Assembly: GCA_949152475.1 (NCBI GenBank)
Contig: OX424561.1
Span: 2,542,001 to 2,606,000 of the forward strand
Reading direction: 5' to 3'
Length of the DNA: 64,000 bases
Source: Terebella lapidaria
Taxonomy: Eukaryota > Annelida > Polychaeta > Terebellida > Terebellidae
Part shown: positions 44,101 to 56,241 of the stretch, piece by piece
How positions within the stretch are numbered: position 1 is the first letter of the stretch
Layout of the letters: each line of letters starts with the position of its first letter
Notes under the pieces: generated by a model
Seen by the model: the letters and a program-made list of their open reading frames with translations, nothing else
What the model was told of the DNA's origin: nothing
Database searches by the model: none
Program-made: the position numbers and the translations under genes

Positions 44101-45901
44101 TCAGGAACATCGGTCACACACCTGAAGGACGGCCCAGTTTCCTGAGATGAGCCAGTTTGTGTCCTTGACCTTGGTGGCCTGAGCCACGCCCTCCTGGAGC
44201 CCCACGGCAAGGTCACACTTGAGGGTGCGGAGGGCACACAGCGGGGCAGGGTGGAAGCCTCTCAGTGTGTCCGAGAACGGTGTTGTGTGCTCCCACTTCA
44301 GGTCTCCTGTCAGCTTTCGGTAATTTAAGTCACCCTTGAAAAACAACAAGTCTGAGTTTTGAAGGTCGCTGTAGAGGTCAGAGGCAACATCTCGCATGCA
44401 GGCGAAGTCGTGAGGCAGTGTCCAGAACTCGTGGGCTGTATATGACCAAACGCCTGATGCCAGGTTCTCTCGCCACTGCGTACCTAGCATTTGCAACGAT
44501 GAATCAGCAGAGTTTTGAAGTTTTGATAAAGTCCAATCCAAATCTTCCTGCGTAACGTCGGACACGAACCACGGAATCTGTTTGCCGTGAAGACGGATGC
44601 TTCGAGCAAATCCTTGCCTCATGAGGAAATCAGCGAAACAAAGATCGGTGAACAGCTCGAAGCCAGCGTTATCCAGTACAATGTCGACACGGGGGTTAGT
44701 CGAGGCACTTCTCAGATCAGAGAGTCGTAGCCAGAGTTCCGGAGTGTGGTCGCTGAGGATGTGTGGCTCAAGGCTCGGCAACTGTAACAGAGGGTCAGAA
44801 CTCTGGGAATTCGCTGCTCCAGCAGATATTGAAAGGTCACACTTGTTTCCCCAAAGGCAAACCTGCAAAAACAGAAAAAAAACTTGACATCCTAGTACAT
44901 GTATGAATGCTGTGCCTGCTTGTTTGAGAGACTGGATCCACTGTAATACCAGAATATTCTGACTCTAATTTTACAATAAATACTTCAAAGCAAATACTAG
45001 TAAATAGCATATCAGTAGTGGTCAATGGTCATGTAGTGAAATGTCACCTTGAGCAGCTGTGTGAAGGTGTTTTTGAGACTGTCGCCAGCGGTGAAGTTCT
45101 GGTCAGAGTGAGCCTGCAGCAGGTGCTCCCCAAGACTGCTCATGGCCTCCACAGAGTTAAGGAACGCAGAACGCTTCTGACTTCCAAACACGTCAAACGT
45201 CTTCATCATGGAGCTGTACTCGACAGACAGAGGACGAAAATATTTGACTCGGTTCTAATTTTTTTTAGCATGGTATCAAGTTTCTTCAGCACTAGTACAT
45301 AACTAATATCTCATTTTCAAACTAGTGAATATAACTGTGTCAAGTTTTAATACTTCAGTGACGTCAGTTCAGACACAATTTTTTTTCCCTGCTGGACCCC
45401 GGGCTCTGGAGACTGACCTGAGAGACACAGCCTCCATGATGCGTCGGTAGAAATAGCACTCAGTGTACAACCAGGGACTCTTGAACCAGCTGGGCTCGGC
45501 ACTGCCTGAACCACCACGCTGCTCCTCCAGGTACCGGTTCCAGCATTCCACGTCCGCCCGTCCGTCCGTCAACGCCAGCAGAAGCTTGTCCGTCTGGATC
45601 TCGTTCTTAAGCTTGGACAGCACTCCACAGATGTGCTTTAGGTCTTCAATGTCTACGCCCAACATACAACTTAATCGGATGATGCTTAATGTTACTTATC
45701 AAGCAAGACATGTAGAAAGAAATGATTCTGATATCAGAATAGTTTCATGAGAATTGCTACCTCTGAGTGTTCCTACCTATTTCACATTGTTCGTCCACTG
45801 CACATTGTTCATTCCTGTCATTTTTCAAGCGGTAGACGTGGTCTATGGCCTTCGTTAGAATCACTGGAAGTCGATCCTTTACAGTCGGATAGGCAAAGTC
45901 C
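44101..45901 (-). CDS. ARMT1: Damage-control phosphatase ARMT1 (DUF89 family), first exon missing
   Basis: Four exons on the minus strand, all GT-AG with matching phases: 45901-45777, 45652-45418, 45213-45048 and 44862-44101 (stop). They encode about 429 residues collinear with animal ARMT1 (human is 441). Landmarks are FAYPTVKDRLPVILTKAID, LSKLKNEIQTDK, SPWLYTECYFYRRI, WGNKCDLS, the DUF89 metal-site motif VDIVLDNAGFELFTDL, GKQIPWFVSDVT, FWTLPHDFACM, FKGDLNYRKLTGD and GFHPAPLCALRTLK. The family has a metal-dependent carbohydrate-phosphate phosphatase fold; a protein carboxyl methyltransferase activity has also been reported. The N-terminal exon (a few residues ending in phase before G-DFAYP) was not found upstream. 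The last codons AVLQVCDRCS contain CAG|GTGTGT, a possible donor, but the family ends here, so I read through. All key residues seen are intact. Confidence 0.9.
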
Positions 45902-46858
45902 CTGGAAATACATAAAGGGATGATCAAACTGTTGGCAGGATCTGCATACAATTGTAAATTGATACCCTAATGACACTTAGTAAGTCTCTCATATTAATTT
46001 ATGGTCAAGTTCAAGGTAGCCCAAGTTCGGAATAGATACCAGCACAAGTGCATAAAAGTTGGAGGAATATCACCAATTTCAACAAAGATCGCTACTGCGT
46101 TTCAAAGAACAATGTGATTTCATCAATAAAATCAACCACATACTAGAGCGGGACAGTTTCGGTCTTCATACAACCTAAATGACATTCTTATGATGTCATA
46201 CAGGCTTCCTGAAGATAAAAACATATTGCCAGCATGACGCAATCATGTAAAATAACAAGACGTTTCAAATCTTACAACCCAAGCCTATGGGCGTTGAACA
46301 TTGACACATCAACTTTTTCCTGGAATCGCAGTACACTCGAGGGAATCCCCTTGAAAAATGACATGGGATTCTGCACGAGTGTGCGCACATGTGACGTCAC
46401 TTGGCAGGCACAGATGTCAGGAAATTTGTTTCAAAAAGTATCCCAGCTGGCTTCAGAACAGTAAATTGTGAGGATTAACATGATAACCTTTTGAGGATAT
46501 TTCATTGGATTTAGGAAGTATAGACATCGTGAGCCACCTCTGACCATATCTGAGTTTTAGCCAGTTAGAGCAGACACGAAGTTCCTTTTTTTTGTCGGAA
46601 ATTCAGCAGCTGACACGGGAGGCATTTCGTCTTTGAGCCTTTGGCCCTTAGAGAAGACAATATTCTTTGTCTATATAATAGTGACCCTGCTCCACGGCGA
46701 ACCTGTAGCTTTATCGATATTTTATATTCCGTTCTCACACAAACTGTCAGCCAAATTGAAAAGATGACATACCCAGTACTGTAGTAAACCACCAGGTGCT
46801 AGGTTCACCTGCCTGTCTCGTTTTACCGCCGGGAGCAAAACGCCATGAAAATAGATAA
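45902..46858. other. ARMT1 intron 1 or upstream sequence
   Basis: AT-rich sequence without recognised exons or repeats. A first ARMT1 exon could lie here or further upstream. GTATGT donors exist (for example minus strand near 46774), but no exon matching the family N terminus and the required phase was found. Confidence 0.4.
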
Positions 46859-47152
46859 TAATGGGGCATGTCATATACTCATTCAACAGGTGGCAGCATT
46901 GTAACTGGGGTAAATTTTTGGCGCCAAATCACTAATGAAAATTGCTGTAATCAATAACGACGTAAATGATAGCCATTAAATTACGTTTACCAGTCTATTG
47001 ACTAGAAAAACAGAATAGTGACGTCATGTTTACCCCACGAAACTGGGTGACTGACCGTACCCTTGTCCCAGGGTTGCCATGTAACTACCCAAAAAACAGT
47101 GCTGCCAGCTGGCGATTGCAGATATATATGAACTAAACATGCCCCATTCATC
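46859..47152. mobile_element. MITE-like inverted-repeat element
   Basis: AATGGGGCATGT at 46859 and ACATGCCCCATT ending at 47152 are inverted. The inner GGCAGCATTGTAAC and GTTTTTTGGG/GTGCTGCCAGC stretches continue an imperfect inversion for about 60 bp. A related end (AATGGGGAGTG ... GACAGCATTGTAAC) recurs at about 48000. The target duplication is unclear. Confidence 0.5.
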
Positions 47153-47700
47153 GAGCATATAAGGACACTGTCCTTATAGTCGAGCCTGTCCTTATATTCG
47201 AATATAAGAACATGTCCCTATATTCGAGGTTTACTTTTTTCGCGCCATAAAACAATATTCGTTTATAAGGACACCCATGTCCTTATATTCGAGACACTTG
47301 GGTTTTGGTGCCGAAAACGTTAAGGTGTTCCGAATATGAGGACACCCATTTCACATGCTAACACGTGCTGCCAGGGTTATGACCACTGTCGGTAATATAT
47401 ATACACGAGATTATTGGGTGCTCATTGAAAATAGGCCTCCAATACCTATGCAGGCCAACATATATAATGTAATTTGACATCAGTGGTGGTTATGACTCGT
47501 CTATGCTACTACTTGCACACGAAGGTTAATGTGGCTATTGTTTAATTGAGCTTACCATGTTCTTATATGTGGGTTATTGGGGGTGTCCTTATATTCGAAT
47601 ATAAGAACATGTCCCTATATTCGAGACACTTTGGGTTTTTGGCGAGAGCCCCGAAACGCAATATTCCGGATATAAGAACATGTCCTTATATGCGCGATTA
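47153..47700. repeat. Repeated palindromic TCCTTATATTCG block
   Basis: An identical 42-bp sequence lies at 47187-47228 and 47584-47625 (TGTCCTTATATTCGAATATA ... TATTCGAG). It contains the palindrome TTATATTCGAATATAA. Nearby diverged copies (AAGGACACTGTCCTT, GAGACACTTGGGTTTTGG) suggest a partly duplicated short transposon. Confidence 0.55.
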
Positions 47701-48269
47701 TACGGTAGACAAAATGCAAGTTGTGCGAATAAGGATTTAAGAAAACACGATTTTCGAATCTCACTCTTTGAATTTGGCGGACAAAGCTCTTGGTCTCACA
47801 GCATCCGACTCTGACATGATTAAAATTCGTTGAAAAACGACTAAATTCGATGAAATGTTCGCACACAACACCTAAAATCATGCAAGCCGTATGGTTTACG
47901 GAAACCACGTTTACGAGTAGAAATCCACAATGCTCTCGTTGAATATCTAGATATGAAATATGATCTCATTCGTTCAGCGTGTAAAAAATGTCTTTTTTAA
48001 TGGGGAGTGTTCAAACGATCATTCAATAGGGGACAGCATTGTAACATGCATAGACATCCCACACCACATCCAACAAACGTGAAATTAGCGCCGTATTTGT
48101 TTGGTGGCACTTTCTTATAGCATTTAATTTGGCGTTTTATTTTATACATCAATTGTACGTTTTTGTTTCCGTAATATGTCACTAAATAGCAATTGCCACC
48201 AGAACATGGCGGAAAACTATTTCTCGCCAATTGATGACGTCAGTCCTATCTAGTTCTTTCTATATCTAT
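47701..48269. other. Stretch without recognised gene
   Basis: Nothing recognised apart from the remnant of the MITE-like end at about 48000-48045. Confidence 0.4.
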
Positions 48270-49690
48270 GGTAAAATGGGTCATCGATATGACATTGTGC
48301 ATTGAAAACAGAAAATTTGGATGAAATATTCTCTACAATGCGGAACTTTGGGTAATTATAATCCAAAAGTATCTTTAAAATGGGCCATTTTAGGCCATTT
48401 TCACTAAAATTTCTTTTCTTCACTACAGACAATCCATTCATACTCTGAATAAGCCTTGGTCAGGACTTTCTGGTTTCAACCTATGATCGCCCACTTTTTG
48501 CCTACCTCGTTCTCCACATAAATCAACGAATATTGTAAGGAAAACAAATGTGATGATCGTCATTAGCATATTTGATAACTCTCGAGCATGATTTGCAAAT
48601 ATCTTGTCAGGAAGACTGGAGAACGAAGCACGGCAGATGTACGGCTGCTATGACTCGATAGTTTCCCTTCTTTGGTCTCAGGAGGTAGCAAATCGTCTGA
48701 TTTTCATCACATGATATGACACATAATTTACTGATTGCACACTACATTGATTTTTAAATTAATAGCTATCACCCCATTATAAAAAATAGGGCGATAGAAC
48801 CAAAACGGTTGCACAAGGAATATTTTCATGGATTGCGAACGATATTCGAAACATACTTTCGCTCTCTCCACAGTCTTTCACAATTTTGACGACATACAAA
48901 AACTAAAGTCGGTGACCCCATATTTCTTTCAAATTACTGGTTTGTGTATATAGGCTAAATATAAAAAATATATATAGGCCTATATATTTCTTACGGAGCC
49001 CCTGAGGTGACATACCGAAAATATTTATTAATCCGTGCGCACGGTTTACCAATCCGTGCGCACGGTTTACCAATCCGTGAGCACGGTTTACCAATCCGTG
49101 AGCACGGATTGTTAAATTACCAAACCGTGCACACAATTTAACAATTCGTGGCCACGAATTAACAATCCGTGGGCACGATTCACTAATTCGTGGGCACGAA
49201 ATACTAATTCGTGCCCACGAATTGGTGAATCGTGCCCACGGATTAGTTATACCAATCTGTGGCCACGAAATACTAATTCGTGCCCACGAATTGTTAAATC
49301 GTGCGCACGAATTGTTAAATCGTGCCCACGAATTATTGAATCGTTCCCACGGATTGTTAAATCATGCCCACAGATTAGTTAAGGTAATCCGTGCGCACGG
49401 TTTACCAATTCGTGGCCACGGTTTACTAATTTGTGCGCACAGTTTACTAATTCGTGGCCACGGTTTACTAATTCGTGCGCACGGATTAATAAATATATCT
49501 GGTATGTCACCTCAGGGGCTCCGTAATTTCTCGTCATTTTCGTTAAAAATTTATAAAATGGCCAAACGTTCCCAATTTTTTAAAGATATTTTGGGGATAA
49601 AATAATCCATAATTCCACGTTGCAACTAGAGGATATGTCATCTGAACTTTCTGTTTTCAAATGCACAATGTCATATTGATGATTGTTTGA
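48270..49690. repeat. Diverged fold-back: about 130-bp inverted arms
   Basis: 48275-48420 (ATGACATTGTGCATTGAAAA, GTATCTTTAAAATGGGCC) is roughly 70-75% identical by eye to the reverse complement of 49540-49690 (ATGACATTGTGCATTTGAAA, ATATCTTTAAAAAATTGGG). The 1.1-kb interior holds unique sequence and the palindrome-array element. Confidence 0.6.
48991..49526. mobile_element. Inverted-repeat element filled with an array of short palindromes
   Basis: Terminal inverted repeats of about 50 bp (TTACGGAGCCCCTGAGGTGA ... at both ends) enclose about 20 tandem units of 18-22 bp. Each unit is itself palindromic, for example CCGTGCGCACGG, AATTCGTGGCCACGAATT and TTCGTGCCCACGAA. TTTC flanks both ends (48987-48990, 49527-49530) as a possible 4-bp target duplication. 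The open frame through it (RAHELLN repeats) is a by-product of 21-bp periodicity. Confidence 0.75.
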
Positions 49691-50722
49691 AAGGCTTAAA
49701 ATAATAAAAATTTAACATTTTAGCCTCCCTCAGTGGCCCCTCACTGGGGCTTGTCCTTAAGTAAATTAAGTTTATTGTGAAGCAAGATATAAGTCAAACA
49801 TCGAATACATCCAAGTTTTTTGTGTGCAATTCCATTTTGCAAGACTGAATAAGTCGAGTTCTAATGCCAAGTTCATGCATCAGTGGAACGCTCTTTTGGC
49901 CGTAGTTTTGTTTGGATCTTCGGATCAACTTGAAATTCTGTTTGTCGTAACTGGGTATCAAGCCACAATTTTTCACCACAGTTCAGAATTTTATCTAAAA
50001 AAACGTTGGCAACATTAGGCCTACCCCAATGTTAAAATTCAGCCTTCGCCGGCGAAGGAGCAGCCTCCTAGCATTTAACACCCCCGCCACTTCCTCGAAT
50101 GTGAAGTGCTCAGTCACGTATTTTCGTGGGAGTGGAGTTCTTATTTAAGTTACAGTAAATCTTCTGACTCCACACCACATAAGGATCTGCATTGGTGGCA
50201 ATGATAACGAAAATATATATATTTTTTTTTTTTTAAAAACAAGTCCACAAAATATTTTCATATAGCCTAACATGATTAGTGAGATCATTACCTTGGCTTG
50301 GAACAAAATAATATCAGATTCGTGCAAATTCGCCTTCGCAAAACTTTTTAAATGTCCCTCGAGTGACAGTACAGTTCAAATCACGTGTTTTCTGGCGCGC
50401 ATTGACACAAAAGCAAGGTGCTTGTTTACAGAAATTCTTCATGTAGGCTATATTTTTGTTTGATAGCCAAACATTACAAATTTGCCTTTGCCTGATCAAC
50501 AGTTGAACACATAACACATTTCTGAGCAGAAAACACTAGATCTACCACACATTTCCCTGGCATTTTTCACCTTTCTCCACAAGATTTACTTTCTTTAAGC
50601 CGATTTATAGCCGACGACTGCTGTAATTCCGCAATAGTAGTGCGATTCCTTCTGGTAGGTAAAACAGTTTTCTTACTGGCAAGACCATTTGACTAATCTA
50701 TCGCTTGTCATTGTGTCAGTAT
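49691..50722. other. Stretch without recognised gene
   Basis: AT-rich intergenic sequence with short runs such as TATATATTTTTTTTTTTT at about 50214. No conserved protein or repeat recognised. Confidence 0.4.
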
Positions 50723-51897
50723 GGTTTCTAGAAGATTCGTACCCAAGAAGATTCGTACCCTGGAAGATTCGTACCCTGACGAGAAAATTCGTACCCGAGG
50801 CGAGAAGATTCGTACCCATAACAGAGAAGATTAAATATATTGTTTTATATGTTTTGTTTTGTCTGTGTGATGGTTCATGATCACTCAAAGTGATATTTTT
50901 GCACTATCCCAAATATCAGAACCGGGAATTACAGAAGCAAATTGCAAGATAGCTGAATTTGAAATACATATCAGTCATCCGTTTGAGGCATTTCCGATAG
51001 AATCAGTTTACAACCAGACAAGTTAAACGAATTTTACAAACAATGAATAAATGTTGAGTTCGGCAAATAATTGAACATTTTATAAAGAATAAATTTAGTG
51101 ATTCATAATTAACATATATAGGCCTTCCTTAACGACAATTATTTCAGTGAAATTTGAAATAATCACGTGGATGTCCAATAATGGTATAGCCCAGAGAGTA
51201 TAGAACTATACTCTCTGGAATAGCTACAGTGTTATTCTAGCAGTCTAGGCTGGTGTGTTTTTCTGCGAAGTGACAATGTTATTTTAAGAACCTTAAGAAT
51301 GTGTGTGAACTAATTGGTGATAACCATTCTTGGCCGGTGTTCTGTGCAACGAGGCGTGGAGTAGTATATAGCAGCCTACTTATAATCCGCTCAGGACAAA
51401 AGGAGTAGATTTACCGTGTCACCTAAGTAATTAAACTGGGATGAAGCAACATTTAATTTCTTACGTGTGAGAACTTTTGACTGCTATACATACGTCCAAG
51501 GTATGTGCATTGATCATAATTAAACTTCATGATAATTGAACACACTCATATCGACCAAAACGAAAATTACCAGCCACTCTTGAAAATATATATATATATT
51601 AATTTCATATTCATTTTCTTAAAGTCACGTAATACATAGGCCTACATGCCACGTGTCGTTACTTAATACATACATAGGCCTACATCACAGGCCATATCAG
51701 TGTTAGTATATGCATCGTTTATTAGAGCTCGTATGGGTACGAATACTCCAGCCCTAGTCAGTTGGTCAAATAGGCCTACTGTTTTCATTGGGTACGAATC
51801 TTCCAATTGAACAGGGTACGATTCTTCTCGAGAATGGGTACGAATCTTCCTTTTTGAGCGGGTACGAATCCTCTCGGGTACGAATCTTCCTGTTACC
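50723..51897. mobile_element. Mutator-like non-autonomous element with 9-bp target duplication
   Basis: TGTCAGTAT is duplicated exactly at 50714-50722 and 51898-51906. The element starts GGTTTCTAGAAGATTCG and ends in the inverse CGAATCTTCCTGTTACC. Both subterminal regions carry four to six spaced copies of GAAGATTCGTACCC, in opposite orientation at the two ends. Nine-bp duplications are typical of Mutator-like elements. The interior (50837-51730) has no transposase. It contains a 28-bp palindrome at about 51191-51218 (CCAGAGAGTATAG-AA-CTATACTCTCTGG). It ends 130 bp before the ABHD12 start codon. Confidence 0.85.
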
Positions 51898-52026
51898 TGT
51901 CAGTATACGGCCTTGACCTTAGAGCGACCCAGATTTTCGTGTGTTTACAAAAACAACAAACGAAAAAAGTAGTGTGAGCTGTTGTTTCTTCTAATTTTCA
52001 AGTGCGTATGGCAATTTATTACCAAA

Positions 52027-55000
52027 ATGCGATTACGCAGTGCCAAAACGTCGAGCCAAGTGGATCGAGCGTCAGGGGACTCGAGCTCTGGACCACATGA
52101 CAAGGCGATGTCCAAAGAGAATGACCCACTCGCAGAAAAATCGCAGTGTGGCGGACAACATGGTTGTGAATCAACGGCGAAAGACAAGGACGTAAAGATG
52201 CAAGGAGCAGGCGATTCTATGCCGATACAAAATCCAACAGGTCCCAATCCAAACATGAATGATGCCACACAACACCAAAGTTACAGACGTCTTGTCAAGT
52301 GAGCTTCAAAGATTTTGTAATTAGGTCTAGATCCATTGATTGATTGGAACAATACTGTGAAATTTTACAACTTAATGTTGAACGACAAGGTCAAGGTCAC
52401 AGAAAAGGTCAAATTCGAAAAGGTGCAATAACTCTGCCTATATCCATGATCAATTTTCCCTTGTAGTTTTGTATTTTGTATTTACGGTATGTATCAGCTG
52501 TGTATTTTTGTATTTTTTGTATTTTTCCATTCTCCATCATTTGCTATATAATGACCAATGTAAAGGTCATCAGCTGAAATCACCGATTCCTAATATTTCA
52601 AGTAGTAGTAAGTCCAAAACCACTGGCGATACTCAATAGATTATTTAACATGAAGTATACAGTGTAAATCTACAAGAGCTTGCGAAATTTTGGAGGTCAG
52701 TGTCTAGGAGTCAGGTCGTGGTCGAGAATATGGTCAACATAGAAAAATTGCAAGAATTCTAGATTTATTATTTCTCCCATGAATTTTTGCATTTTTCTGT
52801 TGCCTATTCTCGACCATTCGCTGTAAAACCAAGTCGATTTTTGTCCCAGTCGAAAATGTAAAAGTCATCACCTTCAAATTTAGTAACTAAATCTCGACAT
52901 GGGGCGAGGTTCTGCAATCTCTGATTGTCTTGTTCCTTATTAAATATAGCAGCACAAGTTACTTGGGCCATTTCCTCTGTCCTGTGCGGGATAAAGCTAA
53001 TTTGTGACCAAAATCCCCCCAGACTGGGTACTACCGTAGATACTTGTGTATTAGCTGAGGTTTTTTCTCTCAAACAAGGTCTCCAATCTGTACCATTACT
53101 TTGTATGTAGGGTACATGAGTTACAGACATTGATTAACATGAATGGTATACAGTGTAGAGTTGCAAACTGCAGTATTTATGATACTTAATTTATGTATAC
53201 CATTTATCATTTTTCCTATAAAGTTCAATCTTTCTATCCATACAGACCACACAGTAAGTACATGATCGCAGGACTACAACTCTCTTCAGCATTTGTCGTT
53301 ATCCTGTATTTCGTCCTTCCAACTGTCATCAGGATGTTCCCCTCTATCATGGGTGAAATTGCATTTCTCAATCGAGGTAAGTAAATGCACAAACTTGTCA
53401 CACACATTTGAACCATTGAACTCAAATTTATTATCAAAGCCTGCAACCAACATATCATCTATCTGTATAATGAGGCTTTCATTAATGCCTAAACTTATGC
53501 ATTGATATTCCACAGTTCGCTGGCCTCCATTTATGAATCTCAGTAACCCGGCGGAGTTTGGATTGTCCAACACTCGGTCATTTAGACTGGATACCGATGA
53601 TGGAGTTCAGGTTGGAGTCTGGTGAGTAACATGGAACAACAAGTCAAGTCGGTAGCGCCTATCCTGAGAGCCCACATCCCCCGCCCCCGATTTTCTCCAT
53701 GTGTTTTTTAGACGAATAGATCTATTCGTGCTGTGCCCGAACAGTTGTTTGTGTTGATCCTACAGGCACGTATTACCAAGCAGACTACAGACATCTGACG
53801 TGAGTGACATCGATTACGAGGCTGCACTCAGCCATGGGGATCCTGTGATTCTCTATTTCCATGGCAACGCTGGTACCCGGTAAACACCTGCTTTTTACAA
53901 ATGTTGTATGAACATGACGATATTGCAGAAGGGATAAATTACAGTGTTTATAAATACTGTTCACACAGAGAGACTTAATGGTACATACTGATATTCTGCC
54001 TACGTTAATGAAATACATTTCATGGATTGAATTCATGATTCTCAGCTGTGAAGTTCTTTCCTTATATTTCTGATGTGAAGGATTATTACTTTTGAGCATT
54101 ACAAATTTGGCGCATTATTTGGCACTTACGTGTGGCAAATAAATGTTGTGTCAGGATGGTTAATCAGGCGAGTTGAGGTCAAATCCCATGATTATGACAG
54201 CCAAACACTTTCTGTGCCAATATTATCAAGGTCATTGGTCCACACAATTCTCATGTGTTTCCATGTGCTGTGCTTTGTGGTGTTGATTACATGTACCAGT
54301 ACCGTACTTGTGTTTTATACGCAGCGGAGGCTGGCATAGAGTGCAGTTGTACAAGAAGTTTGCTGCGGCTGGTTTCCATGTGATTACTCTCGACTATAGA
54401 GGTACACTAACATAGCAAGTTTTTCTTCTGCCATCATTGTTCGCAATCTACCAACTTATGTGCATTACTTAGGTATCTTTCATGGCACGTTATTGTACTC
54501 CAGTTGCCTCACCTCAACTAATGAGTTCTATATTGTGCTAAATACCATTTTTTTACATGTAAATGTGTCTGCCTTGGAGAGGTACCAGGATTTCTGACAG
54601 TCTGTCTGTTTGTTGCCAGGTTATGGGGATTCTAGCGGTCACCCCACAGAAGATGGATTGTGCCACGACAGCTACCAGCTCTATCGCTGGCTGCTTGATC
54701 GAGTTGGAGACTCTCCGCTCTACATCTGGGGGCACTCCATGGGCACAGGGTATGTCACTCCTGATAGATACCGTCTAGGAAATCTGGCTTGAGTGAATTA
54801 TATGTATTCCTCACCACAAAATGAATATGTCAATCAACATATACTGTCGTTGTTTACCACGTGCTCTTACAAATTTTGGGTCTGTTGTTGTAGCGTTGCC
54901 ACCAAGGTTACGAGACGTATCTGCGATGAAGGTTGGTATATTATAAAAGTCACTCAACTGGCAAATACACATAACTGAGAGAGTATTGTCTGTTAATGTG

Positions 55001-56241
55001 GCCCATGTTTCTGTCTCCATAAATCAGGCAGACGTTTGGATGTTCTGTTCCTGGAAGCACCTTTCAACAACATCATTGAGGCAGCCACGCAGCATCCCTT
55101 CTCTCAGGTATTGTGAAAATATAGCATGAAAAGACCTATGATAAAATATGTATGATCCTTCCATCTCCTTCAACATGCATGTATACATGTATGATGTGCA
55201 CTCAATAGCGGTATATGTATAGAATGGGGCTATGTGTCTTGCTAGTTATCCCTTGTTTCGTACACTCATTCCTGTAGAACACACAGGAGCACACATGCTA
55301 GTAGACAGACTACAGGTACGGCTTGTAGTTTCTCACTATATGTCTAGTATCATCATCCTCCTGTGTGGTTTTCCAGCCGTTCAAATTCCTGCCGTGGTTC
55401 ACCTGGGGTTTTGTCGAGGCCATGAAGTACAACAAGATCCACTTTAGCAGTGACTCCAGGTAATTCTTCAATATACTGTCCTCTAAGATGACTCGTGGGA
55501 TTGGATGGGAACACTCGCACGTGATCAAAATCTGACATGTCTCAATTCTTCAGAATCAGGAACATGTAGAATGTGGTGTAATTTTTCTGAGCATCGCCTT
55601 TCAGTATCGGGGAGGTGACGGTCCCAACGCTGATTCTGCACGCAGAGGATGACGGGATTGTTCCATATCGTCTCGGCCAGAAGGTTCGTGTTTCGCGCAG
55701 ATACATGTATTTTTTGGAACGAAAAATTAATCCTCAGTTTGTTTAAGCTACATGTATTTGCACTTTACCATGGTTCCCTGGTTACAGCTCTACGAATCAG
55801 CACTGACCACCAAACAGCAGGGCCGCGTTGACATGGTAACCTTCGCTGGTCGCCATGACTACGGACACAAACACATCCACAAGTCTCCTGAACTGTTGAA
55901 TATCATGAGGTGTGTGTCAGAGTGGTACCCTTTAGAGAATATATCACAGTTTGTAACAGTACAGTTGTAACATGATGAGAGTACATTCGTCAAGTACGGT
56001 ACAGTATGTAACACTACAGTCGTTAGTACTACCAATCATATTGAGTACACGTATGCCAAATCATGTTAGTTGTAAACTGTGGTATTTTCTGATGTGTGAG
56101 AAATGAGACGTATACCTTTGATACATTTATCTGTCCAATAATTATACAATTTATGGCCGACCACTTCATGTACATGTAGTTTGACAAATGTGTTTTTGCA
56201 GGGCCTTCATCCATGGCGACCTGTCCAAGACTTCTTACTGA
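52027..56241 (+). CDS. ABHD12: ABHD12, alpha/beta-hydrolase (lysophosphatidylserine / monoacylglycerol lipase), complete
   Basis: Twelve coding exons, all GT-AG and in phase: 52027-52298, 53246-53376, 53516-53621, 53766-53879, 54325-54401, 54620-54749, 54894-54931, 55028-55107, 55377-55459, 55605-55683, 55788-55909, 56202-56241; 1,272 nt, 423 residues. A hydrophilic N-terminal tail (1-94) precedes one membrane segment (about 96-120, LSSAFVVILYFVLP), then the hydrolase domain: oxyanion motif YFHGNAGTR, nucleophile Ser273 in WGHSMGTG, acid Asp360 in HAEDDGIVP and His397 in DYGHKHIHKSPEL. The architecture and about 400-residue length match animal ABHD12, an ER-membrane serine hydrolase that degrades lysophosphatidylserine and 2-arachidonoylglycerol. 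The start is the first ATG of the conserved frame. The N-terminal tail is longer and less conserved than in vertebrates. A Mutator-like element abuts the promoter side. Confidence 0.93.
52386..52420 (+). promoter_or_regulatory. Nuclear-receptor half-site cluster in ABHD12 intron 1
   Basis: AAGGTCAAGGTCACAG and AAAAGGTCAAATTC resemble fragments of the repeat cores seen at 1-43 kb. The stretch may be a small relic of such an element. A regulatory role is speculation. Confidence 0.3.

Noticed and set aside
43908-44237. Extra C-terminal ARMT1 exon downstream of CAG|GTGTGT
   Set aside because: The reading frame beyond is unlike any ARMT1, and the family normally ends where the unspliced frame stops.
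49222-49605. RAHELLN-repeat protein
   Set aside because: Translation of a 21-bp palindrome array in an inverted-repeat element. The reverse strand gives a similar frame, as expected for palindromes.
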